Origin: Paenibacillus wynnii
GTDB lineage: Bacteria; Bacillota; Bacilli; Paenibacillales; Paenibacillaceae
Reading direction: 5' to 3'
Length of the DNA: 64,000 bases
Assembly (NCBI RefSeq): GCF_030812855.1
Contig: NZ_JAUSTK010000005.1
Span: forward strand, 62,001-126,000
Below the pieces are notes generated by a model, which saw nothing but the letters and a program-made list of their open reading frames with translations, had not been told where the DNA came from and made no database searches. Positions 50,428 to 59,576 of this stretch are shown in pieces. Numbering within the stretch: the first letter of the stretch is position 1; each line of letters begins with the position of its first letter. The translations under genes and the position numbers were made by a program.

Positions 50428-51609
50428 ATGGAGCAGGTGACAGTTGAACAGCTGCTGCCGGATATGGTGAAATGGCGCCGTCATTTGCATCGTCATCCGG
50501 AATTGTCTTATCAGGAACGGGAGACCTCTGCGTTTGTGGAGGACAAGCTGATAGGCTTCGGAATTGAGGTTAAGAAAAGCACATCGGGTTATGGACTCAT
50601 AGGAATTATAAAGGGCAAGAAGACGGGGAGGACTGTTGTGCTCCGTGCCGATATGGATGCGCTCCCGATCAGGGAAGAGAGTGAGTGTCCTTATACTTCG
50701 ATAAATGAGGGTGTCATGCATGCATGCGGCCATGATGGACATACCGCAATGCTCCTTGGAGCGGCAGCGTATTACAGCAGTAGGCGGGACGAACTTGAAG
50801 GAGAAATTCGTTTTCTGTTCCAGCCTGCAGAGGAAGTCTGTCCCGGCGGAGCTCTGGGTATGATTGCTGAGGGAGTCCTGACCGGTGCGGACGCAGTTTA
50901 TGGTCTTCATCTATGGACACCGCTTTCCGTAGGTACTGTAGCCAGCGCTGCGGGGCCTCTAATGGCCTCTGCGGATGAGTTTTTCATTGATATTATCGGT
51001 AAAGGTGGACACGGAGGAATCCCGCATCTTACGATTGACAGCATTGTGGCCGGAGCCGCACTGGTGACACAGCTTCAGAGCATTGTAAGCCGCTCGGTAA
51101 ATCCGTTGCGTCCTGCGGTTCTCAGTGTGGGCACGATACAAGGAGGCTTCGCCCAGAATGTTGTTGCAGAGAAATGTCGGATTACCGGTACGGTTCGCGC
51201 TTTCGATGAGGAAACGAGGTATGTGATTCGGCGCAGGATTGAAGAGATGGCGTCAGCGGTTGCGGGTGCATACGGTGCCGAAGCGAAAGTGGATTATTTG
51301 ATGGGTTATCCACCGTTGGTCAACGATGAGACTGAAACCGAGCGTTTTTTCAGAGAAGCGCCACGGGCGTTAGGTGAATCCGTGGAGGTTATCACGATGG
51401 AGAAGTTGATGCCTGCAGAGGATTTTTCTTATTATGTTAAGCATATTCCTGGTTGTTTTATCTTCGTTGGAGCGGGAAATTCTGATAAGGATGCTGTATA
51501 TCCTCATCATCACAGCCGATTTAACTTCGATGAAGATGCATTGCTTCATGGTGTGAAGCTGCTGATAGCTATGGCGGATTCGCGACTGAACGAGAAGCAA
51601 GTCGAATAA
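50428..51609 (+). CDS. M20 family amidohydrolase
   Basis: 393 residues. Metal-site motifs RADMDALPI, MHACGHDGHTAMLLG, QPAEEVCPGGA and AEDFSYYV are complete; the lid domain (~180-295) contains GGHGGIPHL. Close to N-acyl-L-amino acid / N-acetyldiaminopimelate amidohydrolases (YhaA, AmhX-like). The exact acyl substrate is not readable. Confidence 0.93.
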   Translation: MEQVTVEQLLPDMVKWRRHLHRHPELSYQERETSAFVEDKLIGFGIEVKKSTSGYGLIGIIKGKKTGRTVVLRADMDALPIREESECPYTSINEGVMHACGHDGHTAMLLGAAAYYSSRRDELEGEIRFLFQPAEEVCPGGALGMIAEGVLTGADAVYGLHLWTPLSVGTVASAAGPLMASADEFFIDIIGKGGHGGIPHLTIDSIVAGAALVTQLQSIVSRSVNPLRPAVLSVGTIQGGFAQNVVAEKCRITGTVRAFDEETRYVIRRRIEEMASAVAGAYGAEAKVDYLMGYPPLVNDETETERFFREAPRALGESVEVITMEKLMPAEDFSYYVKHIPGCFIFVGAGNSDKDAVYPHHHSRFNFDEDALLHGVKLLIAMADSRLNEKQVE

Positions 51610-51670
51610 TTCTTGTAATTACGGAGAACCTACTCTCATGTTTCACCATAACAAGAGGAGGGTTCTAACC

Positions 51671-52102
51671 TTGAGAACTGTAAAAGAAGCTATGACTAGG
51701 AATCCTATTACCGTGACCCCTCAGGATAATATTTATGAGGTAGCCGTTATTATGAGAGATAATGACACAGGGTTTGTTCCGGTAGTGGACAGTACGGACA
51801 GCAAAACTCTGATTGGGGTAATTACAGACCGTGATCTAGTCCTTCGTGGATATGCTGACAAGCATTCGGGATCCAGTTCCGTTGAACAAGTAATGAGTAC
51901 GAATATCCGCACAGCTTCAGAAGATACTTCCGTAGATGAAGCGGTTGAACTGATGGCATCCCAGCAAATTCGCCGGCTGCCTGTAGTTCAAGACGGTAAA
52001 TTGATCGGTGTTGTGTCTATCGGTGATTTGGCAGTGCGCCACAACTATGTGGATGAAGCCGGCCGAGCCCTGAGCGAAATCTCTGAACAACATTTACATT
52101 AG
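51671..52102 (+). CDS. Two-CBS-domain protein (YhcV/YkuL-like)
   Basis: 143 residues from TTG 51671 with GAGGAGGG eight bases upstream. Two CBS motifs in tandem: VKEAMTRNPITVTPQDNIYEVAVIMRD..GVITDRDLVLRG and VEQVMSTNIRTASEDTSVDEAVELM..GVVSIGDLA. Such pairs bind adenosyl nucleotides as energy or nucleotide sensors. The partner is unknown. Confidence 0.9.
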   Translation: MRTVKEAMTRNPITVTPQDNIYEVAVIMRDNDTGFVPVVDSTDSKTLIGVITDRDLVLRGYADKHSGSSSVEQVMSTNIRTASEDTSVDEAVELMASQQIRRLPVVQDGKLIGVVSIGDLAVRHNYVDEAGRALSEISEQHLH

Positions 52103-52118
52103 GATAAGTTAACAGTGG

Positions 52119-52152
52119 AAAGCTCATGTCCGTAACCGGAATGGGCTTTTTC
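52119..52152 (+). terminator. Terminator between the CBS gene and the XPB gene
   Basis: AAAGCTCAT..ATGGGCTTTTT stem with T tract. It lies across any start upstream of 52186, which supports the later GTG start of the helicase. Confidence 0.7.
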
Positions 52153-52185
52153 AGCTATTCGGGTGACCGAAAGGAGGATGGTTGT

Positions 52186-53862
52186 GTGGAAGGAAGAGGA
52201 GCATGTGTTGTTCGAAGGGACCGATTCATACTTTTAGAATGTCTACATACAGAGTTCGAGGCTGCAAGAGTAAAACTTTCTGCGTTTGCTGAGCTTATAA
52301 AAAGTCCACCTTCCTATCATACTTACCGTATCAGTAACTTATCTCTCTGGAACGCGGCTTCACTAGGATTAACAGTGGATGAGATTGTGACCGATCTTAG
52401 GAACTTATCACGCTATGAGGTACCTTCAGGACTTGAGGAAGAGATTCGACTGATCATGTCCAGATACGGTCGTTTGACACTTCATTCGGATGCTGTAGAT
52501 CCGGGCCAAATGATCCTACGAAGCGATGAAGGGGTCTTGTTAGATGAACTGGATCAGCAAATGGCTCTACAAGCTCTTGGGCTTCGGAGAGCCGGTCTGC
52601 GCGAGATGACCTGTTCCACTTCAAGGCGCGGTCAATTGAAGCAAGAGCTGACAGCGCTGGGCTATCCTATATTGGATTATGCAGGTTATCATGAAGGCCA
52701 ATCCTTGAGTGTTTCATGGAAAGACAGCAGCTTTGAATTAAGAGAGTATCAGAAGGACGCCGTGGAGCATTTTGAGGGGAAAGCCGGCAGTGAAGGCAGC
52801 GGTGTAATTGTACTTCCGTGCGGAGCAGGTAAAACGGTGGTGGGGATGGCAGTGCTGAAAGCCCTGCAGTGTGAAACGCTCATTCTTACCTCCAATACAA
52901 CCTCTGTAAGGCAATGGATGAATGAGCTTGCACAACGTACTAATCTTTCAGCAGACGAAATTGGCGAATATACAGGTGAGAAGAGGCAGGTTCGGCCCGT
53001 AACTGTAGCTACTTATCAAATTTTAACGCACCGACACACAAAAGGCGGAGAGTTCCACCATATGAGTCTCTTTGAAGAACGTAATTGGGGCCTCATTATT
53101 TATGATGAGGTTCATTTGCTACCGGCTCCAGTTTTTCGCGCAACGGCGGATATTCAAGCCACACGGCGTCTTGGACTTACCGCTACCCTTGTTCGGGAAG
53201 ATGGACGGGAGGGAGATGTATTTTCCCTAATTGGACCCAAACGTTATGATCTGCCTTGGAGGGTTCTGGAAAAGGAAGGATGGATTGCCGAGGTGGAATG
53301 TGTGGAGATGGTTGTGCCCATGAAAAACCTTCTTAAGCATGAATATATGTATGCATCCGCCAGAGAAAAATTTCGGCTGGCCGCTACTAATCCGGTCAAA
53401 GCGGCTGTTGTGGAGAAGCTGCTCAGCAGGCATAAAAAAGCCTCTATTTTGATTATCGGTCAATATATTCAACAGCTGGTTCACATGGCGGAAGAATTAG
53501 GAGCCCCTCTAATTACAGGTAAAACACCGCAAGCGGAGAGAATGGAATTGTACACCGCATTTAACGAAGGGATGCTGCCTGTGCTGGTGGTCTCAAAAGT
53601 GGCCAATTTTGCTGTAAATCTGCCGGATGCCAGTGTCGCGATAGAGATATCGGGTGCTTTCGGCTCGCGTCAGGAGGAAGCTCAACGTCTTGGCCGCATT
53701 TTAAGGCCGAAGTCAGGTGAAAATAAAGCTTACTTCTATACGCTGGTGTCGGAGGCTAGCAGAGAGCAGGATTTTTCGCTGCGACGTCGGATGTTTTTGA
53801 CAGAACAGGGGTACCAATATGAGGTGAAATACGCGGAGTTGAATGGAGTGGATAGTCATTGA
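52186..53862 (+). CDS. XPB-type DNA helicase (SF2)
   Basis: 558 residues from GTG 52186 (AAAGGAGG eight bases upstream). Q-motif ELREYQKDAV, Walker A LPCGAGKT (about 211-218), DEVH-box IYDEVHLLP (307-310), the XPB-specific RED motif in LVREDGREGD (337-339), STAT-like GLTAT and the C-terminal helicase motifs VVSKVANFAVNLPDA and SRQEEAQRLGRILRP. XPB proteins act in nucleotide excision repair in eukaryotes and archaea; bacterial copies are less studied. The stop codon overlaps the partner gene by four bases. Confidence 0.9.
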   Translation: MEGRGACVVRRDRFILLECLHTEFEAARVKLSAFAELIKSPPSYHTYRISNLSLWNAASLGLTVDEIVTDLRNLSRYEVPSGLEEEIRLIMSRYGRLTLHSDAVDPGQMILRSDEGVLLDELDQQMALQALGLRRAGLREMTCSTSRRGQLKQELTALGYPILDYAGYHEGQSLSVSWKDSSFELREYQKDAVEHFEGKAGSEGSGVIVLPCGAGKTVVGMAVLKALQCETLILTSNTTSVRQWMNELAQRTNLSADEIGEYTGEKRQVRPVTVATYQILTHRHTKGGEFHHMSLFEERNWGLIIYDEVHLLPAPVFRATADIQATRRLGLTATLVREDGREGDVFSLIGPKRYDLPWRVLEKEGWIAEVECVEMVVPMKNLLKHEYMYASAREKFRLAATNPVKAAVVEKLLSRHKKASILIIGQYIQQLVHMAEELGAPLITGKTPQAERMELYTAFNEGMLPVLVVSKVANFAVNLPDASVAIEISGAFGSRQEEAQRLGRILRPKSGENKAYFYTLVSEASREQDFSLRRRMFLTEQGYQYEVKYAELNGVDSH

Positions 53863-55790
53863 TTCAATTAACAGCCCATGCGGAGGCACTGCTGAAGAAG
53901 ATATATGCAGCTTATGCAGGTCAACCTTTTGAAGAAGGGAAAGAGGAGCAATTCAGGCCGGTAAATCTGTGTCGTGCAGAACAAAGACTTGCCTTGTCTG
54001 AGCTGCGTCAAGCAGGATTCCTTGTGGCTTTGCAAAAAATGTGGGGTGAGAAGCTGTATTATATCCCTGAAGAACATCTCCTCACACTTCAAAGCCGCTT
54101 CTTTCCCTATACAGCTTGTTTAGAAGACAGCAGTGAGGTTCATATACATATGGAAGAGGGTATAGGACTGGCCAATGAGCTGTTTCAAGCCTTGCTGTTC
54201 GTGGAGCAGGAGGGGTTGCCTATTACAGGTAAGGGCAGCATTCATAAGAAGAATATAACTAGGCTAACCTCCAAACTTACCCTTCAAGATAAGCATTTGC
54301 GAGGCCTTTCCCTAGGGTATCCATCCCCTGATATCTACACACTGCCTGCTGCGGTAATGCTTGATTTGATGCTATTTCTGGGATTAATAAAGCGGGAAGA
54401 AAGCGAATATATCCTCTGTGTTGAAGTTTTGGAAAGCTGGTTAAACCTAGCTGAGTCCGTAATGTCGGATATGCTCTTTAATCTGGCTATGAAACGCTAC
54501 GGGTGTTCTGATCCAGCCGCTCAGCATTTTCGGTATCTAATAGCACGTCCTGAATTTGTAGTAAGGGAATGGTTGTCTCTAACCCAATTACTGGATTGGA
54601 TGGAATCCAGAGGTCTGGTAATGCCCATACAACGTGCGGGTCTAGAGGCATCAAGCTTGGCTTGGCTGGAGTGCTTGGCTGGTTTTGGCTGGTGTCAGGT
54701 TGGAACTAACCGGGAAGGTGGCTTGTGCTTCCGCTGGATAAAGTTGAAGCCTCAATTAGAGGGGTTCACGACCAGAACCCACCCTGTGTCAGCTTCTCCA
54801 GCTAAGTTCATCGTGCAATCAGACTTAGAAGTGCTTGTGCCCCCAGATGTTCCATATTACGTTCGCTGGTGCCTGGCCTGCTGTGCTGAGTTACTATCTA
54901 TCGATTCCATGTGGAGCTTTCGATTATCACGGGAGCAGTTGGAGTTGGCCTACGATAGGAGGATGCCTCCGGAAGAGGTCGTCTCCTGGTTAGATGATCA
55001 TACGCTGGGAGGTCTCCCGCAAGAGGTAAGACTCGTGTTAGAACAATGGGGAAAGGATATCGGGCGAACATCCTTTGCCGACGTTTTACTCTTAACCTGC
55101 AGAGAGGAAGAGGATGCAGATGCCATTGCTGCACATCCAAGGCTGCAGGGCCTGCTATGTCGGTTGGGAACGGCACATTTCAGCGTACTGAAAGAACACG
55201 AGCAGTACGTTCGTAAGGAGCTTACAGCGGCAGGGCTAGTCCCTCCTCATGGCGTGCAGGGCAGAGAAGCAGGGAATTTAACAGCAAGACCCGAATGTTA
55301 TCTGAAGAGGTCAGAGCATCCAAGCGGTTATACTCTTTCTTCAGCAAATACTCAGCAGGGTCTGATTTCTATAAACAGTCCGATACTCTATTTACAACCG
55401 GCGCCGCTTGAACCAGATGTTCCACTCTTGATGGAAGAAGAAAGCATACCCTCTATGTGGTTTAAGGAGCTCCACCGCTATCACACTACTACCGCTCAGA
55501 AAATGATGGAGCAAGCATTGACCTGGGGGATTAAGGTGCGTCTTGCCATTGAGGAAGAAATTCAGGAGTTCATACCTACGCGTATTTTGGGCAACCCCTG
55601 GCGTATAGAGGGGTATATCATGTCCAGCGAAGTAGGAGAGAGCCCAGAGGAACGGGAGTTTCCTGCGGGCAGTTGGAAAGAGATGCAGCTGATTATTCCA
55701 CGCCCGATAACAATTCCCCCTTCTGTTACAGCAACTGGATATGTTATGATAAACGAGACTACCATTAAGGTAGATCAACATTTCACATAG
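53859..55790 (+). CDS. XPB/Ssl2 N-terminal-like helicase-associated protein
   Basis: 643 residues from a TTG overlapping the helicase stop. The middle (~315-460) matches the helicase_C_3 / XPB-Ssl2 N-terminal pattern: FIVQSDLEVLVPPDVPYYVRWCLACCAELLS, SFRLSREQLELAYDRRMPPEEVVSWL and GGLPQEVRLVLEQW. The N-terminal half is helical with winged-helix-like stretches; the C-terminal ~120 residues are unassigned. In eukaryotic XPB an equivalent region is on the same chain; here it is a separate coupled gene. It probably forms a complex with the helicase. Confidence 0.75.
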   Translation: MIQLTAHAEALLKKIYAAYAGQPFEEGKEEQFRPVNLCRAEQRLALSELRQAGFLVALQKMWGEKLYYIPEEHLLTLQSRFFPYTACLEDSSEVHIHMEEGIGLANELFQALLFVEQEGLPITGKGSIHKKNITRLTSKLTLQDKHLRGLSLGYPSPDIYTLPAAVMLDLMLFLGLIKREESEYILCVEVLESWLNLAESVMSDMLFNLAMKRYGCSDPAAQHFRYLIARPEFVVREWLSLTQLLDWMESRGLVMPIQRAGLEASSLAWLECLAGFGWCQVGTNREGGLCFRWIKLKPQLEGFTTRTHPVSASPAKFIVQSDLEVLVPPDVPYYVRWCLACCAELLSIDSMWSFRLSREQLELAYDRRMPPEEVVSWLDDHTLGGLPQEVRLVLEQWGKDIGRTSFADVLLLTCREEEDADAIAAHPRLQGLLCRLGTAHFSVLKEHEQYVRKELTAAGLVPPHGVQGREAGNLTARPECYLKRSEHPSGYTLSSANTQQGLISINSPILYLQPAPLEPDVPLLMEEESIPSMWFKELHRYHTTTAQKMMEQALTWGIKVRLAIEEEIQEFIPTRILGNPWRIEGYIMSSEVGESPEEREFPAGSWKEMQLIIPRPITIPPSVTATGYVMINETTIKVDQHFT

Positions 55791-55797
55791 AATTGAG

Positions 55798-56244
55798 ATG
55801 AAGTTCATGAGCGTAGCGGAATTGAACACGGTCGATATGGCTGAAGTGCTGACATACGCCTATGAATTGGGCGACATGATTAATCAATCCGCCGAAGTGT
55901 CGGATTACCTATACTGGAAAGGGCAGGTTGACGCGAGCCCTGAAATCCAGGCGATGATTAAGCGGCTTCAGAGTAAGAAGGAGCTGTTCGATGAGACTCA
56001 GAGATTCGGACATTTTCATCCGAACTATCATTCGGCCAAAGATGAGGTTTCAGCGGTTGAAGCTGAGCTCGAGCAATTCGAAGAGGTTGTTAACTTCAAG
56101 ATGGCTGAAAAAACACTGGATGACATTCTTTTTTCGATGTCGGAAACGATTGCCTTCTCTGTGTCGAACAGCATAAAGGTTCCTAGTAACAATCCATTAC
56201 CTAAGGGCGGTTGCGGCAGCGGCGGCAGTTGCTCATGCGGTTAA
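55798..56244 (+). CDS. ylbF: YlbF family regulator (Y-complex subunit)
   Basis: 148 residues. Helical YlbF/YmcA core (AYELGDMINQSAEVSDYLYWKGQVDASPEIQAMIKRLQSKKELFDETQ) and the Cys-rich tail GGCGSGGSCSCG, which in B. subtilis YlbF helps hold an iron-sulfur cluster in the YlbF-YmcA-YaaT complex. That complex acts with RNase Y on mRNA maturation and on sporulation, biofilm and competence. The start may be ATG 55807. It begins eight bases after the XPB partner gene. Confidence 0.92.
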   Translation: MKFMSVAELNTVDMAEVLTYAYELGDMINQSAEVSDYLYWKGQVDASPEIQAMIKRLQSKKELFDETQRFGHFHPNYHSAKDEVSAVEAELEQFEEVVNFKMAEKTLDDILFSMSETIAFSVSNSIKVPSNNPLPKGGCGSGGSCSCG

Positions 56245-56284
56245 GGCAGCCGGGATAAAGAGAGACAGGAAGGCGGAAGAGCTT

Positions 56285-56548
56285 ATGTTTGCAGAACGTA
56301 CAGGTTATATCATTTGGGTAAGTGACATTAAAGCAGCGCGTAACCTTGAGAAATATGGAACACTGCATTATGTTTCACGGAAGATGCACTACGCGGTTAT
56401 GTACGTGAATGCAGATCGGGCTGAAGAAGTTATGAAGAATGTCCGCAGACTTTCGTATGTAAGAAAGATAGAAAGATCTTACCGTAATGAATTGAAAACG
56501 GAATATACCAGCAATGGACCGGACAAGTCACGTTATTATGGACTGTAG
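56285..56548 (+). CDS. ylbG: YlbG family protein (DUF2129)
   Basis: 87 residues with the family pattern RTGYIIWVSDIKAARNLEKYGTLHYVSRKMHYAVMYV..RRLSYVRKIERSYR. It follows ylbF as in B. subtilis. Function unknown. GGCGGAAGAG precedes the ATG. Confidence 0.92.
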   Translation: MFAERTGYIIWVSDIKAARNLEKYGTLHYVSRKMHYAVMYVNADRAEEVMKNVRRLSYVRKIERSYRNELKTEYTSNGPDKSRYYGL

Positions 56549-56565
56549 ACCGGAATAGGGTAATG

Positions 56566-56596
56566 AACAGGCGTGAATTTGGCGCCTGTTTTTTTG
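56566..56596 (+). terminator. Terminator after ylbG
   Basis: AACAGGCG-TGAATTTGG-CGCCTGTT followed by TTTTT. Confidence 0.8.
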
Positions 56597-56660
56597 TAGG
56601 AATTACAAGATATCTTGTTTTAATTATAAGGAGCTGGCACATCCTTCTGAAGAGGCAAAA

Positions 56661-56701
56661 GCTTGTAGAACCTTCGGCAATGCGGTAAGATGACAACAAT
56701 A
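56661..56701 (+). repeat. Dispersed direct repeat, copy 1
   Basis: 41 bases sharing 35 identities with 59316-59356. The last 27 bases differ at one position and contain GGTAAGATGACAACAATA. It lies directly upstream of the 56728 gene. Confidence 0.8.
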
Positions 56702-56727
56702 AGTGCATGATACGGTGGAGTGTGATG

Positions 56728-57168
56728 ATGATGGGCGATAAGGGAACAGAATTGTGGGGCAAATATGAGCCCTTCCACATCCTGCTGAATGACTACCGGG
56801 TTGCTGACATTGTGATATCAAATCATGCGAAAAGTCGATATTTGGACCGGATTAGTGTAGAGGGTAGTAGTGAAGATGACATTGCACCATGGATATGGCA
56901 ATCCCTAAGACAGAAACGGATGAAGCCTTATTCACAACATGATCAGAATGCTTATTTAATTGATAATGACATGGTGGTTATAGCCGAGTTCTCAGAGCTT
57001 ACAGGTGAGCGGAATCATTCCGGTCACCAGCTTTATTGTATGACTATTGTCTCATTTCTCGGTAAAGTTTCAATCACCCCCCAGCTGCGGGATTTGAGGG
57101 CTTATTATTCTTTGCTGCGCCAAGCCCGCCGGGTGAAGATGATTAGGAAAAGACGTAAACGTAAGTAG
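56728..57168 (+). CDS. Basic protein of unknown function
   Basis: 146 residues; one of three adjacent ATGs (56725, 56728, 56731) after GGTGGAG. Folded-looking N-terminal 110 residues (VISNHAKSRYLDRISVEGSSEDDIAPWIW) and a very basic tail (RRVKMIRKRRKRK) that could bind nucleic acid. The HAKSRYLDRI segment recalls small toxin/mRNA-interferase-like or DUF4258-type folds (SxHAxxRxxxR), but the match is weak. Confidence 0.6.
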   Translation: MMGDKGTELWGKYEPFHILLNDYRVADIVISNHAKSRYLDRISVEGSSEDDIAPWIWQSLRQKRMKPYSQHDQNAYLIDNDMVVIAEFSELTGERNHSGHQLYCMTIVSFLGKVSITPQLRDLRAYYSLLRQARRVKMIRKRRKRK

Positions 57169-57266
57169 AGTCGTGTAAATGGCATAAAAGGGGATTGGAC
57201 CATAAGTAACTTTTTCTACGAATGTAATCAATCCTCTTTAATTCAAAATGAACATAAATGTAAAAT

Positions 57267-57306
57267 TAACAGCCAGTCTCCGGTTATTATTGGAGACTGG
57301 CTGTTA
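57267..57306 (+). terminator. Strong hairpin after the basic protein gene
   Basis: TAACAGCCAGTCTCC and GGAGACTGGCTGTTA form a perfect 15-bp stem. The T tract after it is poor. Confidence 0.65.
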
Positions 57307-57437
57307 AGCGTCTCCTTATTTTTTGTTATTCCAGCCAAAGATAAGATATTTTGATTACTTTATCATGGGTTAATATTTCTAAAGTATGCTGGTGGTGAGC
57401 GACAGATTTTTTTACGAAAAAGCTTATGGGAGAGATT

Positions 57438-58331
57438 ATGAATAAACGTTTACAAATACATAGGCAGTTATCTGCGATTCCTTATTATTTTCAGCATTTG
57501 AACGAAAGAATGAAGAATGAAATGCAGGAGCTAAAGAAATTGGGGGCGGTCCTGGATATTGTGAATAAAGGTCTAATGGATACATACTTTCAGCCGATCC
57601 TTCAGCTACAGAGTGGACAAACGATCGGACATGAAGTGCTGAACAGGCCACCGACTTCACCGCAATTTCCTACAACCGAGCTTTTTTATGAATTCGCAGG
57701 AGAAACAGAGTTGATGTTCAGGCTTGAAAAGAACTGCCGCCGAATGTCGCTTACTCGTTATGTGGAGAGATTGACGAATCCTACAATAGAGAATGACAAC
57801 ACTAAGCTAATCTTCATCAATATGCATCCTGGTATCCTGAATGATTCACGACATAAAAGTGGGGAAACCGTGGAACTTATGAAAGGGCTGGGTTTATCTC
57901 CGAGTCGTGTTGTTTTCGAATTAACGGAACGTCAGGCTGTACAAGACTATGCAAGCTTTGAGAAAGCCTTGTCGCATTATCGCGATCAGGGTTTTCGAAT
58001 TGCTGTCGATGATGCTGGCTCCGGATACAACAGCCTAAAGACAATAGTTTATTTGAAGCCAGAATTCATTAAACTGGACAAGTCATTGATCCGTGGGATT
58101 AATAATAACTCGGAGCAGCAGGAATTATTAGAGCTGATTAGGGAATATGCCCATCGTTCATCAACAAGAGTGATAGCCGAGGGAATCGAAACGAAAGAGG
58201 AACTGTATTTTTTACAGAAGTCAGGTATTGATTACGGTCAAGGTTATGCTTTGGGGAGGCCAGTCTCCCAACCAACAGATGGATCTATTAAGGAGTATGT
58301 TGATCAAGGGCTACCCATCAATGTCCGGTAG
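57438..58331 (+). CDS. EAL-domain c-di-GMP phosphodiesterase
   Basis: 297 residues from ATG 57438 with GGGAGAG upstream. The EAL motif reads EVL (E66 in GHEVLNRP). The other active-site positions are present: N in FINMHPG, E in VFELTER, DD in AVDDAGSGYNSL, K in IKLDKSL, E in AEGIET and Q in GQGYALGRP. It should hydrolyse c-di-GMP to pGpG. It is followed after 15 bases by a CBS-GGDEF gene. Confidence 0.9.
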   Translation: MNKRLQIHRQLSAIPYYFQHLNERMKNEMQELKKLGAVLDIVNKGLMDTYFQPILQLQSGQTIGHEVLNRPPTSPQFPTTELFYEFAGETELMFRLEKNCRRMSLTRYVERLTNPTIENDNTKLIFINMHPGILNDSRHKSGETVELMKGLGLSPSRVVFELTERQAVQDYASFEKALSHYRDQGFRIAVDDAGSGYNSLKTIVYLKPEFIKLDKSLIRGINNNSEQQELLELIREYAHRSSTRVIAEGIETKEELYFLQKSGIDYGQGYALGRPVSQPTDGSIKEYVDQGLPINVR

Positions 58332-58346
58332 GAAGGGGCGATAAAT

Positions 58347-59321
58347 ATGCTTCTCCAAATCGGGGAAATTGCCGAGCAAATCCCGCATATTCCCCGTAAT
58401 AGCAAATGCGAATTCGTAGATCATATTTTTAAAAGCAATCCCCGGCTTCAGGGTGTGGTTGTTTATGACAACGGTCATCCAATCGCGCTCATTATGAGAA
58501 TAAGGTTTTATCAGCAAATAGGGACATTATACGGCTATACGCTTTTTATGGGGAGATCCATTGAATTGCTGATGGATAAGCATCCACTTGTTGTACAGTA
58601 TAAAACAGCCATCACTGAGGTTAGCAAGCTTGCTATGAATCGTAAGGAAGAGAATCTGTATGATTATGTGATTGTCACGCATGAGGGACAATTATTCGGC
58701 GCTGTGAGTGTACGTGATTTACTTCTAAATTTTGCCGAGATCCAAGCTGTGGCTGCTAGCTTTTTAAATCCATTAACGGGTCTGCCCGGGAATTTGAGTA
58801 TTAGTGAATGGCTGGTAAAATCGCTGCTTCAGGATCAATTCAGTGTTTTGTACATAGATCTTGATCATTTCAAGGCCTATAACGATACATACGGCTTTAA
58901 GGAAGGCGACCGAATGCTTCAATCAACCGCGGAGATATTAAAGCATTGTACGCTTCGTCTAGGTGGATTTCTGGGACATATCGGCGGGGACGATTTTATA
59001 ATATTTCTTAAAGATTATAACTATTTGGAAAGCTGTAAGACCATCATTAGGGAATTCGAAACCATGGTAAAGAGCTTTTATCATGAGCAGCATTTGGTGC
59101 AGCGGTATGTACTGACGGAGAGTCGGTCTGGAAAAATGGAGGAAATTCCACTTGTTTCGATCTCTGTCGCCGTTGTAACCAACCGGTCCCGTAAGTTTGA
59201 CTCGATAGAAGACATATCCGGTGAAGCAGCACGAATCAAAAAAAAATGCAAAAAGATCAAAGGATGCTGTTACATAGATGATATGGATGTTGTGTGTCAA
59301 GTTAAGGGTTTAGAAGCTTGA
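58347..59321 (+). CDS. CBS-pair plus GGDEF (GGDDF) protein
   Basis: 324 residues. Two CBS-like halves (~1-130, ending YVIVTHEGQLFGAVSVRDLL) and a GGDEF domain beginning NPLTGLPGNLSI; the active loop is GGDDF at 213-217, with aspartate where glutamate is usual. Asp for Glu at the fourth position often lowers or changes activity, so it may be a GTP/c-di-GMP sensor or weak cyclase. Cotranscription with the upstream EAL gene is likely. GAAGGGGCG precedes the ATG. Confidence 0.87.
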   Translation: MLLQIGEIAEQIPHIPRNSKCEFVDHIFKSNPRLQGVVVYDNGHPIALIMRIRFYQQIGTLYGYTLFMGRSIELLMDKHPLVVQYKTAITEVSKLAMNRKEENLYDYVIVTHEGQLFGAVSVRDLLLNFAEIQAVAASFLNPLTGLPGNLSISEWLVKSLLQDQFSVLYIDLDHFKAYNDTYGFKEGDRMLQSTAEILKHCTLRLGGFLGHIGGDDFIIFLKDYNYLESCKTIIREFETMVKSFYHEQHLVQRYVLTESRSGKMEEIPLVSISVAVVTNRSRKFDSIEDISGEAARIKKKCKKIKGCCYIDDMDVVCQVKGLEA

Positions 59322-59356
59322 TCTACCTGCGGCAATGAGGTAAGATGACAACAATA
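59316..59356 (+). repeat. Dispersed direct repeat, copy 2
   Basis: Matches 56661-56701. It overlaps the last codons of the CBS-GGDEF gene, so the two copies bracket the basic-protein, EAL and GGDEF genes. Confidence 0.8.
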
Positions 59357-59406
59357 TTGTCAAGCTGTGATTCCGGTAACGCAGGGTAGCAGAATGATGT
59401 GAACAT

Positions 59407-59441
59407 GAGGCATGCGGCTGGAGGCCGCATGTCCTTTTTTT
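59407..59441 (+). terminator. Terminator after the CBS-GGDEF gene
   Basis: ATGCGGC-TGGA-GGCCGCAT stem and a run of T. Confidence 0.85.
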
Positions 59442-59576
59442 AACAATTGGTTGTCAGAATTCCCCCACTTCAAAAGTGGTGGGATGAATGGCAACGGTCT
59501 TCCTTCTTTGACTAATCCAACTTAAAACGATACATTAGAAGTATTCAGTCCTATTACATAAAAGGTTGTGTTATTA

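Noticed and set aside
57300-57437. c-di-GMP riboswitch before the EAL gene
   Set aside because: No GEMM-type conserved core could be recognised in this short leader.
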